Assembly: GCA_017552455.1 (NCBI GenBank)
Contig: JAFZPX010000046.1
Span: 1-64,000 of the forward strand
Origin: Clostridiales bacterium
GTDB lineage: Bacteria; Bacillota; Clostridia; Saccharofermentanales; Saccharofermentanaceae
DNA length: 64,000 nucleotides
Direction of reading: 5' to 3'
Both the position numbers and the translations under genes were made by a program. The notes beneath the pieces are model-generated. The model did no database searches, was not told the origin of the DNA, and saw nothing but the letters and a program-made list of their open reading frames with translations. Below, in pieces: positions 57,462 through 64,000 of the stretch (positions within the stretch are counted from its first letter, which is position 1; each line of letters starts with the position of its first letter).

Positions 57462-58081
57462 GCTTCGGACTCCGCGGCGAATACTTCGCATATCTTACGG
57501 ATACAGTCGAACATGTACGGCTTGTAGGAGTCGAGATCACAGGGGGTTCCTTCAAGCACGATCGTGTGTGCGGTGGAACTTATGAATTCGATAAGGGTGT
57601 AGAGCATTATGGGCTCATCCTTCCATTTCGCGCCGTTGCTGTGAAGGATGTTCTCGTATTCTTCACGTACATTAACGGAACTGATGAGGGTGTCGTCGGT
57701 GATCGCTTTCTGATAGAAGCCGAAGTTTAAGTTCCTGTTTAAGAAACGTACGAGCCTCGGATCCTTCGAAAGATCCGTAACGACTGAGTCGGCAATGACT
57801 ATTATCTGATCTACTGTTGGAAGATCTGGATTCTTCTTTTTCTTCTTATCGAGATTATTAACAGCATTAATGAGAATGGCTTCAGACTTACGGGCGATAA
57901 GATGGTCGATAATATCCTGCTTGTCCTTGAAGTAGAAGTAGAAGGTGCCCTTGGCTACTCCGGCGCTGTTTACGATGTCGGAGATGGAAGTATCGGTTAT
58001 GCCCTTGGTAGTGAACAGATCATAAGACTTGGACAGTAAAGTGTTACGCTTAAGTCTTTTGTTGTCTTCAGCTTTTCCCAT
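57458..58081 (-). CDS. TetR family transcriptional regulator
   Basis: A protein of 207 residues. The helix-turn-helix lies near 25-60: T-K-G-I-T-D-T-S-I-S-D-I-V-N-S-A-G-V-A-K-G-T-F-shaped, ending F-Y-F-Y-F-K-D-K. The C-terminal ligand domain is AT-neutral and unremarkable. ATG at 58081 is set by AAGGGGG upstream. It diverges from the MMPL exporter gene, and three similar palindromes lie between, so it should repress both itself and the exporter. Ligand unknown. Confidence 0.9.
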   Translation of the reverse strand: MGKAEDNKRLKRNTLLSKSYDLFTTKGITDTSISDIVNSAGVAKGTFYFYFKDKQDIIDHLIARKSEAILINAVNNLDKKKKKNPDLPTVDQIIVIADSVVTDLSKDPRLVRFLNRNLNFGFYQKAITDDTLISSVNVREEYENILHSNGAKWKDEPIMLYTLIEFISSTAHTIVLEGTPCDLDSYKPYMFDCIRKICEVFAAESEA

Positions 58082-58112
58082 ATTAACCCCCTTGTTAACG
58101 GGCTTTTTGGTG

Positions 58113-58141
58113 AGTTTACACAAAATTTGACCGGTGGTCAA
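58113..58141 (-). promoter_or_regulatory. Promoter of the TetR gene
   Basis: On the minus strand TTGACC (58141-58136), a 17-bp spacer and TAAACT (58118-58113). The -35 box is one arm of the first palindrome. Confidence 0.65.
58127..58141. promoter_or_regulatory. TetR operator candidate 1
   Basis: TTGACC-GGT-GGTCAA, a perfect 6-bp palindrome with a 3-bp centre, covering the -35 box of the tetR promoter. Confidence 0.7.
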
Positions 58142-58159
58142 GAAATTGCCTCAAAATTA

Positions 58160-58174
58160 TTGACCAATAGTCAA
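58160..58174. promoter_or_regulatory. TetR operator candidate 2
   Basis: TTGACCAATAGTCAA, an imperfect version of the same palindrome, over the -35 box of the exporter promoter. Its centre is 33 bp from that of site 1. Confidence 0.6.
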
Positions 58175-58187
58175 AAAGTGCTATCAT
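58160..58187 (+). promoter_or_regulatory. Promoter of the MMPL exporter operon
   Basis: TTGACC (58160-58165), a 16-bp spacer and TATCAT (58182-58187), 51 bp before the ATG at 58239, which has GAGGTG upstream. Confidence 0.55.
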
Positions 58188-58199
58188 AGGGTTCAGAAA

Positions 58200-58214
58200 A
58201 TGACCGATGGTCAA
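58200..58214. promoter_or_regulatory. TetR operator candidate 3
   Basis: ATGACC-GAT-GGTCAA, the third copy, downstream of the exporter -10 box where a bound repressor would block elongation. Its centre is 40 bp from that of site 2. Confidence 0.65.
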
Positions 58215-58238
58215 AAATGTAAGTGAGGTGAATCGATA

Positions 58239-60344
58239 ATGCTTAAGTTCGGAAAGCAGATAGTCAGATCAAGATTCGTGATACTGATCGTGGCTCTGTT
58301 GCTGCTCATTCCGTCCGTCATCGGATTCCTGAATACACGTATCAATTACGATATTCTGTATTATCTTCCGGATGACATCGAGACGATGCAGGGACAGGAT
58401 GTTCTGCTCAATGACTTCGGTAAGGGCGCATACGGTATATTCGTCTGCGACGGTCTTACCACAAGAGAGCAGATAGAGATGAGGGACAGCGTCATGGCCG
58501 TAGATCATGTAGCAGACGTTATCTCTTACAGTTCATTAACTGACGGACAGGTCCCGATCGAGATGATGCCGTCCGAAGTACAGGATGTGTTTATGTCGAA
58601 GGACGGCGACGGCTGTCTGATGTTTATCTTCTTTGATACAACGAGTTCCGCTGACGAGACGATGGAGGCGATAGGGCAGATCAGAAAGATTGCCGGTACA
58701 AAGTGTCTGCTGTCGAGCATGGCCGCAGTCGTAACGGATACCAAGGATCTGGTTGCCGAGCAGACTCCGATCTATACGGTGATTGCAGTCGCTCTCGCAC
58801 TTGTAGTCCTGTTCATTATGACGGATTCGTTTCTTGTTCCGATCATCTTCCTTATCGATATCGGTATATCGATCGTATATAACCTCGGAACCAATTTTGT
58901 TAAGGGCGAGATATCGTTCATCACAATGGCGCTTGTTGCCATCCTGCAACTTGCCGTAACGATGGACTACTCGATCTTCCTGTACAACAGCTACATGGAA
59001 CAGAAGACAAAGTTCTCCGATAACAAGGAGGCTATGGCAAATGCCATCGCGGCAACAATAACTTCGGTAACGGGTTCTTCTCTCACGACCATCGCAGGCT
59101 TCCTTGCAATGTGCTTCATGACGTTTACTCTTGGTCTTGATATGGGTGTCGTTATGGCAAAGGGTGTAGTGCTCGGCGTCATCTGCTGTGTAACCATCCT
59201 GCCTTCGCTCATACTTCTTTGCGACAAGGCTATACAGAAGACACGCCATAAGACTTTGAACTTCAAGGGCGATCTTCTGTCCGGATTCATTTCGAGAAGA
59301 TATGTTGTAACTGCAGTGCTCCTGCTTCTTCTGTGGATCCCTGCGATCTTCGGTTACACGAGACTTAATGTTTACTATAAGCTCGACTCGAGTCTTCCTT
59401 CTAGCCTCGGATCCGTGCAGGCGAATGAGGCACTCGAAGAGAACTACGATATCTCGTCCGTATCCATGATCCTTGTTGATTCCGATATGTCTTCAAGGGA
59501 TACCCGCGAGATGCTCGATGAGATCAAGAGTGTAGACGGAGTTAATTTCGCGCTCGGACTCGATTCTGTTGTAGGTTCGCTCGTGCCTGATGAGATCATT
59601 CCTGTCGATGCTGTATCAAAACTTCAGAGCGATAATTGGAAACTGATCGTAGTATCTTCTGCATATCAGGTCGCGACAGACGAGATCAACGCCCAGTGTG
59701 ATGAGATACAGACCATAATCAAGCGCTATGATTCGACTTCGATGTTCGTCGGTGAAGCTCCGGCTACCAAGGATCTTATCGAGATCACTGACCGCGACTT
59801 TAAGATCGTAAGCCTTGTAAGTATCGGCGCGATCTTCCTTCTGATCCTTTTCGTGCTTAAGTCGGGTACGCTGCCCGTGATCCTCGTGTCAGTAGTTGAG
59901 CTTGCGATCTACATCAACATGTCTATCTCGTACTACACGGGTTCCACACTGCCTTTCATCGCATCCATCTGCGTAGGGACGATACAGCTCGGCGCCACCA
60001 TAGACTACGCGATACTTCTTACTAACCGTTACAAGACGGAACGTATCGCAGGTGCCGATGCAAAAACAGCAGTTGCCAATGCCGTCAAGACTTCAATCCA
60101 TTCCGTATTCTCTTCGGCACTCGGTTTCTTCGCAGCTACGGTAGGCGTTGCATTCTACTCTGACATCGACCTTATAAGCTCGATCTGCCTGCTGCTTTCG
60201 AGAGGCGCGCTGCTTTCGATGGTTATCGTGCTTACTCTGCTGCCGTCGATGCTTCTTATCTTTGACGGATTGATCATAAGAACAACGTGGGACATGAAGT
60301 CCTGCATACCGCATAAGGAGGTGCATAAGAAATGTTATCAGTAA
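58239..60344 (+). CDS. MMPL/RND family exporter
   Basis: A protein of 701 residues, two similar halves of six membrane segments each, with a large extracytoplasmic loop after the first span of each half. Typical MMPL features are seen: T-M-D-Y-S-I-F-L-Y (half 1) and A-T-I-D-Y-A-I-L-L-T-N-R-Y (half 2) with the proton-relay Asp-Tyr pairs, and N-A-I-A-A-T-I...T-S-V-T-G-S-S-L-T-T. It would export a lipid, peptide or drug using the proton gradient. It overlaps the following repeat-protein gene by 13 bp and is divergent from a TetR gene, an arrangement common for such pumps in Firmicutes. Confidence 0.9.
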   Translation: MLKFGKQIVRSRFVILIVALLLLIPSVIGFLNTRINYDILYYLPDDIETMQGQDVLLNDFGKGAYGIFVCDGLTTREQIEMRDSVMAVDHVADVISYSSLTDGQVPIEMMPSEVQDVFMSKDGDGCLMFIFFDTTSSADETMEAIGQIRKIAGTKCLLSSMAAVVTDTKDLVAEQTPIYTVIAVALALVVLFIMTDSFLVPIIFLIDIGISIVYNLGTNFVKGEISFITMALVAILQLAVTMDYSIFLYNSYMEQKTKFSDNKEAMANAIAATITSVTGSSLTTIAGFLAMCFMTFTLGLDMGVVMAKGVVLGVICCVTILPSLILLCDKAIQKTRHKTLNFKGDLLSGFISRRYVVTAVLLLLLWIPAIFGYTRLNVYYKLDSSLPSSLGSVQANEALEENYDISSVSMILVDSDMSSRDTREMLDEIKSVDGVNFALGLDSVVGSLVPDEIIPVDAVSKLQSDNWKLIVVSSAYQVATDEINAQCDEIQTIIKRYDSTSMFVGEAPATKDLIEITDRDFKIVSLVSIGAIFLLILFVLKSGTLPVILVSVVELAIYINMSISYYTGSTLPFIASICVGTIQLGATIDYAILLTNRYKTERIAGADAKTAVANAVKTSIHSVFSSALGFFAATVGVAFYSDIDLISSICLLLSRGALLSMVIVLTLLPSMLLIFDGLIIRTTWDMKSCIPHKEVHKKCYQ

Positions 60345-62458
60345 CTTCGAAAAGGATTATCGCTTTATCAACAACTGCAGCAGTTGCTTTGGGCAGCTGC
60401 GGGGGCGTGATGATCTATAAGAATAATCAGAACAAAGTGCTCGCACAGGAACTTACTTTTGAGATTGCGGAAGCACAGGATCTGGCAGCAGCTTATCATT
60501 CGCTTACTTCAGGTAAGAACGAGACTGTATATGTAATTACTGCTGCTAATGGAGAGCGGACAACATATGTAAGTTCATGGCTTCATAATCCTGACGGAAG
60601 TTCTTCGCTTAATGATGTTTCAGACTTGAACGATATCGAAGTCGTAAGAGGAACTGCAGAGTTAGGTCAGGATGAAGGCGGACAGATCACTTGGGAAGCA
60701 AACGGTGAAGATGTTTATTATCAGGGTGTTTCTGTTGATGAACTTCCCGTGGATGTTAATGTCTCGTATACGCTGGACGGCGCTTCAATATCCGAGGCTG
60801 ATCTTGAAGGCAAAAGCGGTCATCTCGTAATGACTATCGATTATGTTAATAACTTAAGCGAAGAAGTAGAGGGAGAAGACGGTGAAGTCTATACGATCTA
60901 TATGCCGTTCGTCATGACGACGGGAATGCTTCTCGATAATGATACATACAGAAATATAGAAGTAACCAACGGTCAGTGCGTTAATGACGGTGAGAGGACT
61001 TATGTATTGGGTATCGGTTTTCCGGGGCTTTATGAGAGCTTAGGATTGTCCGAAGTTAATATCGAAGATCCCGAGATCGAGCAGAGCATAGAAGATATCA
61101 ATATCCCCGATGAGATAACAGTCGAGTGTGATGTCGTTAACTGTGGCGAGATTACTGCCATGACGGTTGCTTCTGTGCTTGATCTTAATGATATCGACAT
61201 CTCGCTTAATACTGACGGTATCGACGAGGATATGGATCAGATCACGGACGGCATGAGAAGTCTTGTTGACGGATCCGAGCGTCTTTATGACGGAGTATCT
61301 GCACTTAATGACGGAGCCGTTGCTTTAAATAACGGTGCAGGCGCAGTTGCCGACGGTGCTTCATCTCTTGCATCAGGTGCATCAGCATTAAGTAACGGAA
61401 CGAATGAACTTGCTAACGGCGCCGCATCTTTGCTGAACGGTATAAGTCAGGTTAATGACGGCGCAGCTGCTCTTAATAACGGCTTGGGTCAGGTACAGGC
61501 TAATATTCCTGCACTGCAGAACGGTGTAAATGATCTTACGAACGGCGCCAATGCTCTTTCTCAGGGGGCATCTTCATTGAACTCCGGCGTTAATACGCTT
61601 TACAGCCAGATGACTTCACAGGAAGCACAGGCTCAGATGTCTGCACTTGTTGCAGGATCCGCACAGTTCTCTCAGAGCTTATCCGCACTTAATACGGCGC
61701 TTAATTCCGGCGGAATGACACCCGAGCAGGCTGCTCAGTTACAGGGGGCTATTCAGTATCTTTCGGCATATGCCGCTCAGGCTGATGAGACAACAGCTGC
61801 CTCTATCAATGCATTAATTACGGCATATTCCTCGATGGCCGGAAGCATGAGTCAGGTTGCTTCTTCTGTAGCCGCACTTAACGAAGGATATGCGGGTATC
61901 GATGCGGGTATCAATGCATTAACGGGTAAGTTCGGTGAAGTTGCAAATGCAGTTGCACAGGTTCAGTCCGGAGCCTCTCAGGTTGCAAACGGTGCCGCAC
62001 AGGTATCCTACGGACTTAATACACTTAACAACAGTACAGGAGCACTTGCCAACGGTATCAACCAGCTGGCATCGGGTTCCGCATCATTAAACAACGGAAC
62101 ATCGCAGCTCGTTAACGGAGCGGCAGCTCTTCATGATGGTGTCGCCCAGGTTAACAACGGAGCACAGGCTCTTGCATCAGGTGCTGCTTCTTTGTCTGAC
62201 GGTGCGGATCAATTGGCTTCCGGTACAGAAGAATTGTCTGAAGGTGTAGCAGCGCTTCTTGAAGGTGCAGGTCAGCTTGAGGACGGACTTAATGAGTTCA
62301 ATGAAGAGGCTGTAGATAAGCTTACGGATATGATCAATGAATTGTCTCCCGTATCAGACAGGGTTGAAGCAATAAGAGAATATTCTGCAACTTACAATAC
62401 TTTCTCCGGTACACCTGACGGTGTTGAGGATTCCGTAGTATTCGTATTCAAGAGCTGA
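60332..62458 (+). CDS. Exported protein with long Ala/Asn/Gly-rich repeat region (YhgE/Pip-like)
   Basis: A protein of 708 residues. A membrane or signal segment (about 9-28) is followed by a beta-rich domain (about 40-300) and then some 330 residues (about 310-660) built of seven-residue units such as A-L-N-N-G-A, S-L-A-S-G-A and Q-L-V-N-G-A, mostly with Leu/Val, Asn and Gly at fixed places. Similar repeats occur in YhgE/Pip proteins associated with MMPL pumps in actinobacteria and Firmicutes. There is no C-terminal span. It starts inside the pump gene, so the two are co-translated; a role outside the membrane with the pump is inferred. Confidence 0.8.
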   Translation: MLSVTSKRIIALSTTAAVALGSCGGVMIYKNNQNKVLAQELTFEIAEAQDLAAAYHSLTSGKNETVYVITAANGERTTYVSSWLHNPDGSSSLNDVSDLNDIEVVRGTAELGQDEGGQITWEANGEDVYYQGVSVDELPVDVNVSYTLDGASISEADLEGKSGHLVMTIDYVNNLSEEVEGEDGEVYTIYMPFVMTTGMLLDNDTYRNIEVTNGQCVNDGERTYVLGIGFPGLYESLGLSEVNIEDPEIEQSIEDINIPDEITVECDVVNCGEITAMTVASVLDLNDIDISLNTDGIDEDMDQITDGMRSLVDGSERLYDGVSALNDGAVALNNGAGAVADGASSLASGASALSNGTNELANGAASLLNGISQVNDGAAALNNGLGQVQANIPALQNGVNDLTNGANALSQGASSLNSGVNTLYSQMTSQEAQAQMSALVAGSAQFSQSLSALNTALNSGGMTPEQAAQLQGAIQYLSAYAAQADETTAASINALITAYSSMAGSMSQVASSVAALNEGYAGIDAGINALTGKFGEVANAVAQVQSGASQVANGAAQVSYGLNTLNNSTGALANGINQLASGSASLNNGTSQLVNGAAALHDGVAQVNNGAQALASGAASLSDGADQLASGTEELSEGVAALLEGAGQLEDGLNEFNEEAVDKLTDMINELSPVSDRVEAIREYSATYNTFSGTPDGVEDSVVFVFKS

Positions 62459-62487
62459 AGTCGCGATTGATAATTAAATTTTGATAT

Positions 62488-62520
62488 AATGCCCGTGGAA
62501 TAAATTCACGGGCATTTTTG
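62488..62520 (+). terminator. Terminator of the MMPL operon
   Basis: AATGCCCGTG pairs with CACGGGCATT around a GAATAAATT-type loop, followed by TTTG. A TATAAT at 62485-62490 overlaps it. Confidence 0.85.
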
Positions 62521-62542
62521 CTTAAGGAATAGGGAGGACAAA

Positions 62543-63649
62543 TTGATACTGTTGGCTGTTGATATACAGAAGGGTATAACCGATGAGCGTTTATATGCTT
62601 ATGAGGAATTTTCCGGGAGTGTAAGACGCCTGATCGACGAGGCAAGAAAGGCCGGTGTCGAGGTAGTTCATGTAAGGCACGATGACGGTAAAGACTCCGG
62701 TTTTTCGGTAGGAGACGAAGCTTTCGAGATTGACGGCAGGTTCGCGCCGGTATCGGGAGAGAAGGTTTTCGATAAGGATGTTAATGATGCATTTATCTTC
62801 TACACGGGTCTTGAAGATTACCTTGAGACGAAGGGTGTAAGCAAAGTTATCATCGTCGGTCTTCAGACAGATTACTGCATCGATGCGACGGTTAAGGGCG
62901 GATTCTCGGCAGGTTTCGAGATGATTGTGCCTGCTTACTGCAATACTACCCGCAGTAACGACTATATGGATGGTGAGACCACATATAAGTTCTATAACGA
63001 GAATATGTGGCCCGGAAGATATGCGAAGTGTCTGTCTGTAGATGAAACTGTTGATCTTATCCGTTCATACCGTAAGAGCGGGCAGGCTCCTCTTATAAAT
63101 GACTGCGGTCCTGAGACGATAGAGACTGACAGGCTTATCTTGAGAGGGTTCAAAATTGATGATGCCGATTCTATGATGCGCAACTGGGTAAGCGATGACA
63201 ATATCCAGGGAATGTACGGCGAGCCTTCGTACAAGACTAAAGGAGAAGTCGAGGCTCTAATAAGCAAGTTTATTAAACGCTGTCAAGGCGGATATTCGTA
63301 CAGGTGGGCGATCATAGAGAAGGCTTCCGGCGAGTGCATCGGACAGGCAGCATATTTTCTCGTAAATTCGAGCGGTGCGTTCGGCGAGATCGAATACTGT
63401 ATAGGCACTGCATATCAGGGAAAGGGTTACGCCACGGAAGCGACAAAGGCTGTTATAGACTTCGGATTTAAGAAGGCAGGCTTCAACAAAGTTCAGATCT
63501 GCGTAAGACCTTCGAACACGCCTTCCAAGAGAGTCATCGAGAAGTGCGGATTTACTTATGAAGGTGCGCTCAGAGATTACTTTATGATCAACGGACAGTT
63601 CGAAGACAGGCTGTATTATTCGATCCTGAAGGAAGAGTGGAACGGATGA
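62543..63649 (+). CDS. Isochorismatase-GNAT fusion protein
   Basis: A protein of 368 residues, TTG start with GGGAGG five bases upstream. Residues 1 to about 175 are an isochorismatase-like hydrolase: L-L-A-V-D-I-Q-K-G (catalytic Asp), H-V-R-H-D-D-G, and I-I-V-G-L-Q-T-D-Y-C-I-D-A-T with the nucleophilic Cys. Residues about 188-368 are a RimJ/RimL-type GNAT (I-E-T-D-R-L-I-L-R-G-F, Q-G-K-G-Y-A-T-E-A-T, N-T-P-S-K-R-V-I-E-K-C-G-F). The two domains are joined in frame with no stop or internal start. The substrates are unknown. The stop overlaps the next gene. Confidence 0.88.
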   Translation: MILLAVDIQKGITDERLYAYEEFSGSVRRLIDEARKAGVEVVHVRHDDGKDSGFSVGDEAFEIDGRFAPVSGEKVFDKDVNDAFIFYTGLEDYLETKGVSKVIIVGLQTDYCIDATVKGGFSAGFEMIVPAYCNTTRSNDYMDGETTYKFYNENMWPGRYAKCLSVDETVDLIRSYRKSGQAPLINDCGPETIETDRLILRGFKIDDADSMMRNWVSDDNIQGMYGEPSYKTKGEVEALISKFIKRCQGGYSYRWAIIEKASGECIGQAAYFLVNSSGAFGEIEYCIGTAYQGKGYATEATKAVIDFGFKKAGFNKVQICVRPSNTPSKRVIEKCGFTYEGALRDYFMINGQFEDRLYYSILKEEWNG

Positions 63650-64000
63650 TGGGAAAGATTCTTTGGAATAAGAAATACAGCGGGTTCGTCTGGCATTTTA
63701 TCTTTACTCTGCCTTTTATCGGACTGTCGTTGCTGTTTATGCAGTTTGCTTCAGGCGCTGTGTGGTTCCTTATCAGTTCGTTGTTAAGGATCGTGTTCGG
63801 TCTCGGTATATTGTTTATTGCATGTAAACTTTTTGAGTTAAAACACGGAGAGATCCTGTCATTTAAGAACATGAAGTGTGCGCTGTTTGCAGGCACGGGA
63901 TTCTTCCTGTTCTTCTTGTTTTTTCTTATCCAGGTTATCTCGGGATTCGGCGGGATTACCGGACTTACGCTCGGTATCTTTCTTACAAGAGTTTTCCTAC
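63646..64000 (+). CDS. Membrane protein, partial, possibly CPBP family
   Basis: The frame starts at ATG 63646, overlapping the preceding stop as ATGA, and runs off the right edge (118 residues visible). At least three membrane segments are seen (about 15-34, 40-62, 80-102). The G-I-T-G-L-T-L-G stretch near the end resembles the N-terminal part of CPBP proteases, but the E-E-x-x-x-R motif is not reached, so the family is uncertain. An ATG three bases later is in frame. Confidence 0.6.
   Translation, partial: MMGKILWNKKYSGFVWHFIFTLPFIGLSLLFMQFASGAVWFLISSLLRIVFGLGILFIACKLFELKHGEILSFKNMKCALFAGTGFFLFFLFFLIQVISGFGGITGLTLGIFLTRVFL

Noticed and set aside
58536-59249. A 237-residue minus-strand frame inside the MMPL exporter gene
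   Set aside because: It is antisense to conserved membrane segments of the pump and rich in His, Arg and Tyr in the way shadows are; no start signal.
61250-62280. Recurrent AACGG/GGTGC units, considered as a DNA repeat array
   Set aside because: They follow the seven-residue protein repeat of the exported protein with varying codons, so selection acts on the protein.
62485-62490. TATAAT before the hairpin at 62488, considered as a promoter for the isochorismatase fusion
   Set aside because: No -35 box at useful spacing, and a transcript from it would start inside a terminator stem.
1-64000. Prophage, transposon, integron, toxin-antitoxin or antiphage islands
   Set aside because: No integrase, transposase, terminase, restriction, Cas or toxin-antitoxin protein was recognised on either strand.

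Overview
The window reads as a chromosomal segment of a Gram-positive, clostridial-type Firmicute (class Clostridia, genus not determinable). The main evidence is gene order. A run tmk, holB, yaaT/ricT, trmN6 (yabB), rsmI (yabC), metG, tatD (yabD) at 12.06-21.78 kb follows the order known from Bacillus and Clostridia. Other Firmicute hallmarks are secG-rnr, ireB-ruvX-DUF1292 and csoR-copA. Shine-Dalgarno sites are mostly strong AGGAGG types, and most identifiable promoters are TTGACA-17-TATAAT-like. I see no transposase, phage gene, CRISPR array, rRNA or plasmid function.

Layout. 0-0.45 kb: end of an acyl-CoA synthetase-like gene, then tRNA(CAT) and tRNA-Tyr. 0.7-5.4 kb: small stand-alone genes (alpha/beta hydrolase, TraB-like, GrpB, two GNATs, methyltransferase, TfoX-N, HIT), partly AT-richer than the rest. 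5.4-11.6 kb: one apparent operon of a DeoR regulator, a sialate-esterase-like protein with a ruined active site, an AraC regulator and the folate genes folE, folP and folB-folK. 11.6-21.8 kb: an Asn/Arg-rich protein, the replication/translation block above, a small ferredoxin and an EAL phosphodiesterase. 22.3-22.7 kb: tRNA-Val, tRNA-Asp, tRNA-Phe. 22.7-25.0 kb (minus): phosphodiester-glycosidase-like membrane protein and partner. 25.1-30.3 kb: Ca-type P-ATPase, secG, rnr. 30.3-31.7 kb (minus): glycosyltransferase and HPr-like protein. 31.8-40.2 kb: aspS, mtaB, ireB, ruvX, two DUF1292 proteins, a CPBP protease and a 957-aa membrane-anchored protein. 40.2-42.9 kb (minus): csoR and a copA with a fused copZ-like domain. 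43.0-48.6 kb: radical SAM protein, then a DUF308 / UbiB-like kinase / LURP-like / coiled-coil group and a DUF4190 protein. 48.6-52.4 kb (minus): two related acyltransferase-3 proteins flanking an XRE regulator. 52.7-55.9 kb: GNATs, epimerase, EFR1 flavodoxin-ferredoxin, histidine phosphatase. 55.9-58.1 kb (minus): tRNA-Val(GAC), FliB-like protein, nnrE, TetR. 58.2-62.5 kb: MMPL exporter and a repeat-rich exported partner. 62.5-64 kb: isochorismatase-GNAT fusion and the start of a membrane protein.

The most notable signals are regulatory. Three genes (the DeoR regulator at 5408, trmN6 at 14908, a glycosyltransferase at 31721) have a near-consensus -10 box ending 6-7 nt before the ATG and no ribosome binding site, so they look leaderless. 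A fourth -10 box stands 6 nt before a 13-codon mini-ORF coupled by ATGA to a radical SAM gene. aspS and the glycosyltransferase appear to share one bidirectional -35 box. copA carries an in-frame internal start with a perfect ribosome binding site that could release a free CopZ chaperone. The EAL gene has its ribosome binding site inside a hairpin. A TetR regulator and an MMPL exporter diverge over three similar palindromes. As multi-gene units, the best candidates for undescribed biology are the DUF308 / UbiB-like / LURP-like / coiled-coil group (44.2-47.7 kb) and the DeoR / pseudo-esterase / AraC module joined to folate synthesis (5.4-9.4 kb).

All calls come from reading the sequence. No similarity search was run, so family names rest on recognised motifs and context.
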